Below, piece by piece: positions 55,867 to 63,805 of a stretch of DNA of 64,000 bases. This DNA comes from Bradyrhizobium sp. CCBAU 53338 (GTDB lineage: Bacteria; Pseudomonadota; Alphaproteobacteria; Rhizobiales; Xanthobacteraceae): the NCBI RefSeq assembly GCF_015291665.1, contig NZ_CP030048.1, positions 3,472,001 to 3,536,000 of the forward strand, written 5' to 3'. The stretch's first letter is position 1, and each line of letters begins with the position of its first letter. Below the pieces are notes generated by a model. The model was given only the letters and a program-made list of their open reading frames with translations. It did not search any database and was not told the DNA's origin. The position numbers and the translations under genes were made by a program.

Positions 55867-56813
55867 CACGCGTTCGGCAGGTTACGGGCGAGCGCTTCCA
55901 GCACCGCCATGCGCACGGCAACACCCATCTCCACCTGTTCGCGGATCAGGGATTGTGCGCCGTCGGCAACCGCAGTGTCGATCTCGACGCCGCGGTTCAT
56001 GGGGCCGGGATGCATCACCAGCGCGTCGGGCTTGGCGTAGCCGAGCTTCTTCTGGTCGAGCCCGAAATAGTGGAAATATTCAGAGGTCGACGGCACGAAG
56101 GAGCCGTTCATACGCTCGCGCTGGAGCCGCAGCATCATGACGATGTCGGCCCCGTTGAGGCCCTCGCGCATGTCGCGCGCGACCTCGACGCCCATCCGCT
56201 CGATGCCGGGCGGCAGCAGCGTGGAGGGGCCGACGACGCGAACGCGGGCGCCCATCGTGTTGAGCAGGATGATGTTGGAGCGGGCGACCCGCGAATGCAG
56301 CACGTCGCCGCAGATCGCGACCACGAGGCCTTCGATCCGGCTCTTGTTGCGGCGGATGGTGAGCGCGTCGAGCAGCGCCTGGGTCGGATGCTCATGCGCG
56401 CCGTCGCCGGCATTGATCACGGAACCGTCGACCTTGCGGGCCAGCAGTTCCACGGCGCCGGAGGCATGATGGCGCACCACCAGGATGTCAGGGTGCATGG
56501 CGTTGAGCGTCATCGCGGTGTCGACCAGCGTCTCGCCCTTCTTGATGGACGAGGAGGACACCGACATGTTCATGACGTCGGCGCCCAGCCGTTTGCCGGC
56601 GAGCTCGAACGAGGACTGGGTTCGGGTGGAGGCCTCGAAGAAGAGGTTCACCTGCGTCCGTCCGCGCAGGACGGTGCGCTTCTTGTCAACCTGGCGGTTG
56701 AGCTCGACGTATTCTTCGGACAGGTCGAGGAGGCCGGTGATGTCGGCCGCGGAAAGGCCCTCGATGCCCAGCAAATGCCGGTGGCCGAGGACGAAGGTCG
56801 ATTTCGATGTCAT
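55866..56813 (-). CDS. pyrB: Aspartate carbamoyltransferase catalytic subunit
   Basis: A 315-residue enzyme that commits carbamoyl phosphate and aspartate to pyrimidine synthesis. Carbamoyl-phosphate loop residues are in [21 protein letters not shown] and [13 protein letters not shown] complete the signature. The ATG at 56813 opens [20 protein letters not shown], the usual start; the frame reaches 56852. It is translationally coupled to the dihydroorotase-like gene, as in pyrB-pyrC' complexes. No pyrI regulatory subunit is present. Confidence 0.96.
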   Translation of the reverse strand: MTSKSTFVLGHRHLLGIEGLSAADITGLLDLSEEYVELNRQVDKKRTVLRGRTQVNLFFEASTRTQSSFELAGKRLGADVMNMSVSSSSIKKGETLVDTAMTLNAMHPDILVVRHHASGAVELLARKVDGSVINAGDGAHEHPTQALLDALTIRRNKSRIEGLVVAICGDVLHSRVARSNIILLNTMGARVRVVGPSTLLPPGIERMGVEVARDMREGLNGADIVMMLRLQRERMNGSFVPSTSEYFHYFGLDQKKLGYAKPDALVMHPGPMNRGVEIDTAVADGAQSLIREQVEMGVAVRMAVLEALARNLPNA

Positions 56814-56910
56814 TAAAGCCAGAGCTATAGGCGGGGATGGCGGGGTGGGCAAGGGCCAATCGGCGGAAGGCGAGTTATCCCCTGATCTGTAGCCTTGTCG
56901 TCATCCTTGC

Positions 56911-56992
56911 CGTCATTCCGGGGCGATGCGAAGCATCGACCCCGGAATCTCGAGATTCCGGGTCTGGTCCTTCGGACCATCCCGGAATGACG
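56911..56992. repeat. Extragenic palindromic repeat, copy A
   Basis: An 82-bp element with a 12-bp perfect outer inverted repeat (CGTCATTCCGGG and CCCGGAATGACG) and inner hairpins, including CGATGC-GAA-GCATCG and GGTCC-TTC-GGACC. A second copy lies at 59437. Its right edge touches the ribosome-binding site of the dipeptidase gene. Confidence 0.88.
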
Positions 56993-57005
56993 AAGGGAAT
57001 TGCGG

Positions 57006-57764
57006 ATGCATTTCGTTAAATCAATTCGATTGGCAATCATCGCGATCGCTGCTGCTTCATCCGCCCACGCCCAATCGCTCCCCGGCGGATTCGTCTATCT
57101 GCGCGATGTCGATCCCAGCATCGTCCAAGACATCCGCTACGCCACCTCGAGCAATTTCGTCGGCCGTCCGCTCGCCGGCTACGGCGCGGGCGAATGCGTG
57201 GTGAAGCGCGAAGTCGGGTTGCGGCTGAGGGCGGTTCAGCAGGATCTCGCCGCGCAGCAGCTGTCGCTCAAGATGTTCGACTGCTACCGGCCGGCGCGCG
57301 CCTCGCTCGACATGGTGAGGTGGTCGCAGAACGGCCACGAGACGGCGGCCGACCGGCGCTACAATCCGCGGATTCCCAAGACAGAACTGTTTCGCCTCGG
57401 CTATATCGCGAGCCACTCGCAGCATTCGACGGGGGCCGCGCTCGATCTCACGCTGGTCGATCTCAAGGCGGACAATTCCGCCAAGATCGATCCCTCGAAG
57501 GCCTACGCCGATTGCACGGCGCCGGTCGCGGAGCGGCTGCCGGAAGGCAGCGTGGATATGGGCACGGGCTATGATTGCACGGATGCAATGGGGCATACCG
57601 CAGCACCATCGATCACACGGGATCAGCGCGCCTGGCGCAAGCGGCTGGTGGCTGCGATGGCGAAGCAAGGCTTTGTGAACTATTCGAAGGAGTGGTGGCA
57701 TTTTTCCCTGCCGGGGGCGGGCGGGGCGGCCTATGATTTCCCGATCCAGCCGCGACGGAACTGA
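57006..57764 (+). CDS. D-alanyl-D-alanine dipeptidase (VanX/DdpX, M15 family)
   Basis: A 252-residue periplasmic zinc peptidase. It has a signal peptide (LAIIAIAAASSAHAQ) and the M15D motifs: DIRYATSSNFVGRPL, KMFDCYRPARA, SHSQHSTGAALDLTLVD (zinc His and Asp) and EWWHFSLPG (catalytic Glu and third zinc ligand). It splits D-Ala-D-Ala, likely for cell-wall turnover or nutrient recovery. GAAGGGA at 56992-56998 points to the ATG at 57006 rather than a TTG six bases earlier. Confidence 0.92.
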   Translation: MHFVKSIRLAIIAIAAASSAHAQSLPGGFVYLRDVDPSIVQDIRYATSSNFVGRPLAGYGAGECVVKREVGLRLRAVQQDLAAQQLSLKMFDCYRPARASLDMVRWSQNGHETAADRRYNPRIPKTELFRLGYIASHSQHSTGAALDLTLVDLKADNSAKIDPSKAYADCTAPVAERLPEGSVDMGTGYDCTDAMGHTAAPSITRDQRAWRKRLVAAMAKQGFVNYSKEWWHFSLPGAGGAAYDFPIQPRRN

Positions 57765-57783
57765 TTCCGGCCCGAGACACGCC

Positions 57784-59427
57784 ATGACCCAGCCGAGTTT
57801 CGCAACCCACGAGGTCTTCAACCAGTCGCCGCCTTTCGAGGATGTCGACCTGTTCGCCGTGGACCGCCCGCTGGTCGAGGCAGTCAAGGCCAATGGCGGC
57901 GCAGCGGCAGAGCAGGAGCTGTCCGAGTTCGGCAAGCATTGGGGCTCCGCGGCGATGGCCGATCGCGGCCGCGTCGCGAACGAGAATTCGCCAAAGCTGC
58001 GCACCTTCGATGCCAAGGGCAATCGCCGCGACCAGGTCGAGTTTCACCCCGGCTATCATGAACTGATGGCGCACAGCGCGCATGCCGGCTTGCACAATTC
58101 GACCTGGACCGCGGACGGGAAGCCTGCCGGTGGTGCCGCCGAAGTCATCCGCGCCGCAAAATTCTACATCGCCTCGCAGGTCGAGACCGGTCACCTCTGT
58201 CCGATCACGATGACGCGCGCCTCTGTTGCTGCCTTGGCGATGCAGCCGGACGTGCTCGCGCGCGTGATGCCGGTGCTGTCGACCAGGAGCTACGATCCCA
58301 GCTTCGCGCCGTGGTGGGAGAAGCGCGGCATGACGCTCGGCATGGGCATGACCGAGAAGCAGGGCGGCACCGACGTGCGCGCCAACATGACGCGCGCGGC
58401 GCGCGACGGGCACGCCTACCGCATCACCGGCCACAAATGGTTCATGTCGGCGCCGATGTGCGATGCGTTCCTGGTGCTGGCGCAGGCCGAGCAGGGACTG
58501 ACCTGCTTCTTCATGCCGCGCTTTGCGCCTGACGGATCGGTCAACGCGATCCAGTTCCAGCGGCTGAAGGACAAGCTCGGCAACCGCTCCAATGCGTCCT
58601 CGGAAGTCGAGTTCGTCGGCGCCCATGCCGAACGCGTCGGCGAGGAGGGCAAGGGCATCCGCACCATCATCCAGATGGTGCAGCTGACGCGGCAGGATTG
58701 CGCGATCGCCTCGGTGGGCTTGATGCGCTCGGGGCTCGCGCATGCGCTGCATCACGCTCGCCACCGCAGCGTGTTCCAGAAGCATCTGGCCGATCAGCCC
58801 TTGATGCAGGCCGTGCTGTCCGACATGGCGCTGCATGTCGAGGCGAGCACCGCGCTGGTGATGCGGCTCTGCCGCGCCTTCGACCGCACGCCGCAAGATG
58901 CGGCGGAGGCCGCCTACATGCGGCTGCTGACGCCCGCGATCAAATACTGGACCTGCAAGAGTGCACCGCCGTTTCTTTTCGAGGCGATGGAGTGCCTCGG
59001 CGGCAACGGCTATGTCGAGGACGGCATTCTGGCGCGCCACTACCGGGAGTCGCCGGTCAACGCGATCTGGGAAGGCTCGGGCAACGTGATGTGCCTCGAC
59101 GTGCTCCGCGCGCTCTCGCGCGAGCCGGAGGCGGCGATGGTCGTGCTGCAGGCGCTTTCGGCCGAGACGAAAGGCCTGCCCGGAGCAGGCGAGGCGGCCG
59201 CCTTCATCGGCAAGACCTTCCGCCGCGCCGACAGCGAGCGCGTCGCGCGGCTCGCGGTGGAGAAGCTGGCGCTGCTGGCTGCTGCCGCCGCGCTCAACGG
59301 CGTTTCACCGCACAGCGCCGAACTGTTCGCGGCAACGCGTCTTGCCGCCAATCATGCCAGCATGTACGGCGCAGTCGAGCTCGACAGCGGCGATGTGCGT
59401 GCGCTGCTGGAGCGTGCGCTGCCATGA
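57784..59427 (+). CDS. AidB-like acyl-CoA dehydrogenase family protein
   Basis: A 547-residue flavoprotein. The length, the opening THEVFNQSPPFEDVDLFAVDRPL and GMGMTEKQGGTDVRANMT match the AidB branch, which in E. coli belongs to the Ada alkylation response and binds DNA. FAD-binding and C-terminal helical domains are present (ECLGGNGYVEDG; NAIWEGSGNVMCLDVLRAL). No ada or alkB gene is adjacent. The ATG at 57784 lies 17 bp after the dipeptidase stop, so the two may be co-transcribed. Confidence 0.92.
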   Translation: MTQPSFATHEVFNQSPPFEDVDLFAVDRPLVEAVKANGGAAAEQELSEFGKHWGSAAMADRGRVANENSPKLRTFDAKGNRRDQVEFHPGYHELMAHSAHAGLHNSTWTADGKPAGGAAEVIRAAKFYIASQVETGHLCPITMTRASVAALAMQPDVLARVMPVLSTRSYDPSFAPWWEKRGMTLGMGMTEKQGGTDVRANMTRAARDGHAYRITGHKWFMSAPMCDAFLVLAQAEQGLTCFFMPRFAPDGSVNAIQFQRLKDKLGNRSNASSEVEFVGAHAERVGEEGKGIRTIIQMVQLTRQDCAIASVGLMRSGLAHALHHARHRSVFQKHLADQPLMQAVLSDMALHVEASTALVMRLCRAFDRTPQDAAEAAYMRLLTPAIKYWTCKSAPPFLFEAMECLGGNGYVEDGILARHYRESPVNAIWEGSGNVMCLDVLRALSREPEAAMVVLQALSAETKGLPGAGEAAAFIGKTFRRADSERVARLAVEKLALLAAAAALNGVSPHSAELFAATRLAANHASMYGAVELDSGDVRALLERALP

Positions 59428-59436
59428 TTATTCATC

Positions 59437-59516
59437 CGTCATTCCGGGGCGCCCAAAGGGTGAGGCTGGAATCTCGCGCTTCCGGGTTCGGTCCTTCGGA
59501 CCGCCCCGGAATGACG
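59437..59516. repeat. Extragenic palindromic repeat, copy B
   Basis: An 80-bp element in the same orientation as copy A at 56911. It shares the outer ends (CGTCATTCCGGGG and CCCCGGAATGACG) and the GGTCC-TTC-GGACC hairpin, with a divergent left inner part. It starts 10 bp after the AidB-like stop and may serve as its terminator. Confidence 0.87.
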
Positions 59517-59541
59517 GTGTGAACCTAACGAAAGCCTCTCG

Positions 59542-60306
59542 ATGGATTCTCTCAATCCCGACCACCCGCCGTTCACGGAGATGCCCGCGCCGCCGCGCGT
59601 CTGGAATTTCTGGGGCACCGCGCTGTGGGGTCTGTTCGTCTTCGTCGCGATGTTCGTCGGCCAGGTCGGCGCGATCCTGGTGTTGATTGCGATGCGCGGT
59701 GTGCCGCTCGACATGGGCTCGATCCAGTCGGTCGGCCGCGAGCCGCAGGCGCTGGCACTATCGGTGATCATGGGGCTGCCTGCGACGCTCGCGGCGGTGT
59801 GGCTCGCCATCCGGATCAAGAAGGCATCCTTCGTCGAATACCTCGCACTGCACTGGCCGACCTGGCGGCAGCTTCTGCTTGGAGCCGCCGGCCTCATCGT
59901 GGTCGTCATGGCCTGGGAGGTGGCATCGCGATCCCTGGGCCGTGAAGCGACACCGGGCTTCATGACCGATCTGCTGAAATCGGGTCGTGACAAGGGTGCT
60001 GCCATGTTGCTGCTGATCGCCTTCAGCGTGGCGGCGCCGATGTCGGAAGAGGTGCTCGCGCGCGGCTTCCTGTTCCGCGGCTGGTCGGCGAGCTTCCTGC
60101 GTGTGCCCGGCGCGATCATCCTGTCGTCACTGGTGTGGACGGCGGTGCATCTGCAATACGATTTGTACTTCCTCGCCGAGGTGTTCTCGATCGGACTGTG
60201 GTTCGGCTACATGCGCCACCGTGCCAACTCACTGTGGCTCACCATCGTGCTGCATGCGCTGAACAACATGACAGCGGTGGTGCTGACGATGTGGCTGGGG
60301 GAGTGA
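59542..60306 (+). CDS. CPBP family intramembrane metalloprotease (copy 1)
   Basis: A 254-residue multi-pass membrane protein. The CPBP (Abi/CAAX protease-like) motifs are all present: EExxxR as Glu169, Glu170 and Arg174 (MSEEVLARGFLFRGW), His203 (VWTAVHLQYD) and His238 (TIVLHALNNM). Members of this family cleave substrates in the membrane and are linked to prenyl-protein processing or bacteriocin immunity in some bacteria; the target here is unknown. A second copy follows at 60416. Confidence 0.9.
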   Translation: MDSLNPDHPPFTEMPAPPRVWNFWGTALWGLFVFVAMFVGQVGAILVLIAMRGVPLDMGSIQSVGREPQALALSVIMGLPATLAAVWLAIRIKKASFVEYLALHWPTWRQLLLGAAGLIVVVMAWEVASRSLGREATPGFMTDLLKSGRDKGAAMLLLIAFSVAAPMSEEVLARGFLFRGWSASFLRVPGAIILSSLVWTAVHLQYDLYFLAEVFSIGLWFGYMRHRANSLWLTIVLHALNNMTAVVLTMWLGE

Positions 60307-60415
60307 GGGCGGAATTTGCTCGCGAAGGGCCGCCGCTCATCAAGCGGCTGGTCGTCTTGCCATGCCATATGATAGGTGGAACCAGGTCCGATCCCCGCGG
60401 ATAGGTTGTTCACTT

Positions 60416-61147
60416 ATGTCAGAGCTCCCTCATTTTCCGTCAGCCATGGGCTCGCCGCGGCCTCCAAGGACGTGGGATTTCATGGAGACGCTGCTCGTTG
60501 CTCTCATCGCTTATGCCGTTCAAACTCTGACATTGAAATTTGCCCTGAACGCGATGTGGGACTTGCGCCAAATCGTGACGCAATTCTCGTTGGCACAGGT
60601 GCGGGTAGGGTTTGCCGTTATTTTCGCGTGTCCGGCGACAATGGTCGTGTTCTGGATTGCGACACGCATGGCCAACCAAAGGTTCGCTGACTACCTCGCT
60701 TTGAGCTGGCCGACTTCACATGAATTGGTAATTGCGCTCGCTCTCACGGCGGCACTTCTCTTGGCTGAATCTCTCGCTTGGCCCATTCTCAATAGATGGG
60801 AATTGACTGCCTCCGATCATTCTTTCTCGAGCTCGCCGGACGGATTGCTGATTTACTTGATGGGCGGGTGCATTGCCGCGCCAATCACGGAGGAGCTCGC
60901 CTTCCGCGGCTTTATCTTTCGCGGTTGGTCGCAATCATTTCTGCACCCACGAGGTGCCATCGCACTGACGGCCGTCGCGTGGGCATTACTCCACACTCAA
61001 TATAATTGGCTCGGCCAGGCTTCGGTGTTCGCCGGCGGGTTGCTCCTTGGATACATACGCTGGCGCAGCAATTCGACTTGGCTGACAGTCATGATGCATT
61101 CGGGAGTCAACATCATCATGTTCCTCAGAGGTGGTGTCTACGTCTAG
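60416..61147 (+). CDS. CPBP family intramembrane metalloprotease (copy 2)
   Basis: A 243-residue paralogue of the preceding gene. It keeps Glu159, Glu160 and Arg164 (ITEELAFRGFIFRGW), His193 (WALLHTQYNW) and His228 (TVMMHSGVNI). The overall order of helices is the same, but codon use is visibly less GC-biased than in neighbouring genes (AAATTT, ATTGCG, TTGGTA and similar codons are frequent). That suggests either a relaxed duplicate or a separately acquired copy. The ATG at 60416 follows a weak ribosome site. Confidence 0.88.
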   Translation: MSELPHFPSAMGSPRPPRTWDFMETLLVALIAYAVQTLTLKFALNAMWDLRQIVTQFSLAQVRVGFAVIFACPATMVVFWIATRMANQRFADYLALSWPTSHELVIALALTAALLLAESLAWPILNRWELTASDHSFSSSPDGLLIYLMGGCIAAPITEELAFRGFIFRGWSQSFLHPRGAIALTAVAWALLHTQYNWLGQASVFAGGLLLGYIRWRSNSTWLTVMMHSGVNIIMFLRGGVYV

Positions 61148-61150
61148 CGC

Positions 61151-62074
61151 TCACGCCACCAGCGCGATCGCAATCGGCATGGTGATCACCGCCAAGATCG
61201 TCTGCAGTGTGATGATCTGCGCCAGCAGCGGCGCGTCGCCGCCCATCTGGCGGGCCAGCACATAGGCGCTGGGTGAGGTCGGCACCGCCGCGCAGATCGC
61301 GACGATCGCAAGGTTGGTGCCCGTCAGCCCGAACCAGACGGCGAGCGCCAGCGCGAGCACCGGCATCAGCGCCAGCTTGAATGCGACACCGATGGTCACG
61401 CCAAGGCTTGGACGGAACAGGCCCTTGAGCTGCAGGCCGGCGCCGGTGACGAGCAGGCCAATCGCGAGCGAGGAACGGCCGAGCGCGTCGGCAACCTCGT
61501 GCCAGATCTTTGGCAACGGCAAATGGACGACGTTGATGAAGAGGCCGATGACGCAGGCCCAGATCAGGGGATTGCGGATCACCGTCATGGCGATGGCACG
61601 CGCGGACTGCTTCTCTGGCGACGCGTAATGTGCGAGCACGGCCACGCTGAACACGTTGACCAGCGGGATGATCGCGACCATTGCCACCGAGGCCAGCGCC
61701 AGCCCGACATCGCCATACAAATTGGCCGACACGGAGAGGGCCACGTAGGTCTGCCAGCGCGTCGCGCCCTGGAAGATCGACGTGAAGGCGGGGCCGTCGA
61801 TGTCGAGCCGCGCCAGCACCGGGCGCAGCGCCAGGCAGAGCAGAGACATCGCCAGCGCCGACAGCAGCAGCGCGCCGCCGACGCCGGCGACCGGCACTTT
61901 TGACAGATCGGCCTTCACCAGCGTCTGGATCAAGAGCATCGTGAACAGTACGAAATAGGTCAGCCGCTCCAACCCGTGCCATTGCGTGTCGAGCCGCATC
62001 AGGCTGTGCCGGAGCACGACGCCGAGCACGATGAGGATGAAGACCGGCAGCAGCGCCGCGATCACGACGGCCAT
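61151..62074 (-). CDS. AEC family transporter (auxin efflux carrier-like)
   Basis: A 307-residue membrane protein of about ten helices (VVIAALLPVFILIVLGVVL; VIRNPLIWACVIGLFI; VPTSPSAYVLARQMGGDAPL). The AEC family comprises malate, malonate and auxin-type carriers; the substrate is not predictable here. It ends 4 bp from the convergent CPBP copy 2 stop and is followed by ruvX upstream in the same direction with a 3-bp gap. Confidence 0.9.
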   Translation of the reverse strand: MAVVIAALLPVFILIVLGVVLRHSLMRLDTQWHGLERLTYFVLFTMLLIQTLVKADLSKVPVAGVGGALLLSALAMSLLCLALRPVLARLDIDGPAFTSIFQGATRWQTYVALSVSANLYGDVGLALASVAMVAIIPLVNVFSVAVLAHYASPEKQSARAIAMTVIRNPLIWACVIGLFINVVHLPLPKIWHEVADALGRSSLAIGLLVTGAGLQLKGLFRPSLGVTIGVAFKLALMPVLALALAVWFGLTGTNLAIVAICAAVPTSPSAYVLARQMGGDAPLLAQIITLQTILAVITMPIAIALVA

Positions 62075-62077
62075 GGA

Positions 62078-62569
62078 TCAGCCATTCTCCGACGTCGAGC
62101 GAAGATTGGCGAGGCGGTCGAGCGCGCCCTGCAGGATGAAGATCGCGGCGTGCTCGTCGATCACCTCGGCGCGCTTGGCGCGGCTGACATCCATGCCGAT
62201 AAGCTCGCGCTCGACCGCTGCGGTCGACAGGCGCTCGTCCCAGAGGCCGATCGGGAGCGTTGTCAGGTTGGCCAGATTGCGGGCAAAAGCCCGGGTCGAC
62301 TGCGCCCGCGGGCCCTCGCTGCCGTCCATGTTGATGGGCAGGCCAAGCACGAAGCCGACGACCTTTCGCTCGGTGGCGATGGCGAGCAGTCGCGCCGCGT
62401 CCTGCTTGAACTGCTTGCGCTGGATGGTCTCGACACCGGTCGCCAGCCGCCGGTCCGGATTGGACACGGCAACGCCGATGGTCTTGGTGCCCAAATCAAG
62501 GCCGATCAGCCCGCCACGTTCGGGCCAATGGGTTGCAGCATCAACGAGGGGCAGGATAAGAGCCGGCAT
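62078..62569 (-). CDS. ruvX: Holliday junction resolvase RuvX (YqgF)
   Basis: A 163-residue RNase H-fold protein. GLIGLDLGTKTIGVAVSN gives the first catalytic Asp, LGLPINMDGSEGPRAQ the middle strand, and LWDERLSTAAVERELI plus IDEHAAIFILQ the remaining acidic residues. YqgF processes pre-16S rRNA and has been assigned Holliday-junction activity. The ATG at 62569 is preferred; the longer frame to 62632 has no family match. It follows the pyrB neighbourhood as in related genomes. Confidence 0.93.
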   Translation of the reverse strand: MPALILPLVDAATHWPERGGLIGLDLGTKTIGVAVSNPDRRLATGVETIQRKQFKQDAARLLAIATERKVVGFVLGLPINMDGSEGPRAQSTRAFARNLANLTTLPIGLWDERLSTAAVERELIGMDVSRAKRAEVIDEHAAIFILQGALDRLANLRSTSENG

Positions 62570-62616
62570 GGAATTAGCGCATAACATGCGTCGCGCCGCG
62601 GAGTGAACCCTGAACG

Positions 62617-62832
62617 ATGGATGCACTGACACTATTCGGCTTGTTTGCCGTCACCGCGATGCTGGTCACTTACGCGATGGAGGACCGCAGCCATTGGTTC
62701 GTGCTGCTGTTCGCCGCCTCCTGCGCACTCGGCTCGGCCTATGGCTTCCTGCAAGGCGCCTGGCCGTTCGGCCTGGTCGAGGCGATCTGGGCCCTGGTTG
62801 CGCTGCGGCGGTGGTGGCTCAGGCCGCGATGA
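62617..62832 (+). CDS. Small membrane protein of unknown function
   Basis: A 71-residue protein with two or three hydrophobic helices (LTLFGLFAVTAMLVTYAM; WFVLLFAASCALGSAYGFLQG; FGLVEAIWALVALRRWWL). Short proteins of this composition are conserved in rhizobia, but no function is known to me. Its 3' end overlaps the convergent LysR gene by 14 bp. Confidence 0.75.
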   Translation: MDALTLFGLFAVTAMLVTYAMEDRSHWFVLLFAASCALGSAYGFLQGAWPFGLVEAIWALVALRRWWLRPR

Positions 62833-63709
62833 TCTCGTCGTCCCCTGTCAGACAGGAGCGGAAGCCTTGAAGCGCGCTGGTTTGATGGCCGGCGCGGCGC
62901 TGGATGAACAGCGTCTCGACGCGCGCATGGGACGGGCTCAATGCATGCATCGTCACGCTGGAGTTCATCGTGCTGCGTTCGACGACGGCGCGGGGCAGCA
63001 GCGTCACGCCCATGTCGGCGGCGACGCAGCCGATCATGCCGTCGAGTGTGCCGAGCTCGAAGCGCATTGCGGACGGCCAGCCGAACTCGACAAAGATCTG
63101 CTCGAGGCGCTGGCGGTAGGTGCAGCCGGTGCGGAACACCAGCGCGGTCGGGCCTGACTCGGGCGTGCCGGCGCGCAACTCGGCCAGCGAGGACCAGCGC
63201 CGCGCGCTGACCAGCACCAGCTCTTCGCGGAACACGCTTGTCGTGGCGAGGTCGGCATGCGTGATGGGGCCGGCGACGAAGGCGCCGTCGAGCGTGCCTT
63301 CGAGCACGGCGGCGACGAGATCGGCGGTCGGCGACGTGCGGAGGCTGAGGCGCACGGCCGGGAAACGGCGGTGGAAATCGGCGAGCAACGGCGGCAGCCG
63401 CACCGCGGCCGTCGTCTCCATCGAGCCGATCGCAAGCGGTCCCTTCGGCTCGCCATCATCGCGCGCCGCGAGGACGGCTTCGCGCGATAGCGCGGCCATC
63501 CGTTGCGCGTAGGGGAGGAGGCGCTTGCCGGCGCCGGTCAGCGCCATGCCGCGGCTGTGGCGCTCGAACAGCGGCGTGCCGATCTCGGCCTCCAGAGACT
63601 TGATGCGCTGGGTGACGTTGGATTGCACCGTGTTGAGCTCTTCGGCGGCGCGGGTGATGCCGCCGGTGCGGGCGACCGCGGCGAAGGTCTGGATGTCACT
63701 CAGTTCCAT
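62819..63709 (-). CDS. LysR family transcriptional regulator
   Basis: A 296-residue regulator. The N-terminal helix-turn-helix (IQTFAAVARTGGITRAAEELNTVQSNVTQRIKSLE) is classic LysR; the periplasmic-binding-like effector domain follows (KGPLAIGSMETTAAVRLPPLL). It is divergent from a nitronate monooxygenase gene, 96 bp away, so it most likely controls that gene. The ATG at 63709 is chosen over an extension to 63775. Confidence 0.93.
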   Translation of the reverse strand: MELSDIQTFAAVARTGGITRAAEELNTVQSNVTQRIKSLEAEIGTPLFERHSRGMALTGAGKRLLPYAQRMAALSREAVLAARDDGEPKGPLAIGSMETTAAVRLPPLLADFHRRFPAVRLSLRTSPTADLVAAVLEGTLDGAFVAGPITHADLATTSVFREELVLVSARRWSSLAELRAGTPESGPTALVFRTGCTYRQRLEQIFVEFGWPSAMRFELGTLDGMIGCVAADMGVTLLPRAVVERSTMNSSVTMHALSPSHARVETLFIQRRAGHQTSALQGFRSCLTGDDEIIAA

Positions 63710-63805
63710 GGTGTCGTTTCGCTTTTGTGATGGCAGCGTTCGCAAGAATTCATTTTTCGAGAATGCTAGTTGCACCTAATCTCCGTGTCCAGAGCGGGAG
63801 ATCCC

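Noticed and set aside
57613..59040. 475-codon antisense frame over the AidB-like gene
   Set aside because: Arg/His-rich shadow of a certain acyl-CoA dehydrogenase gene.
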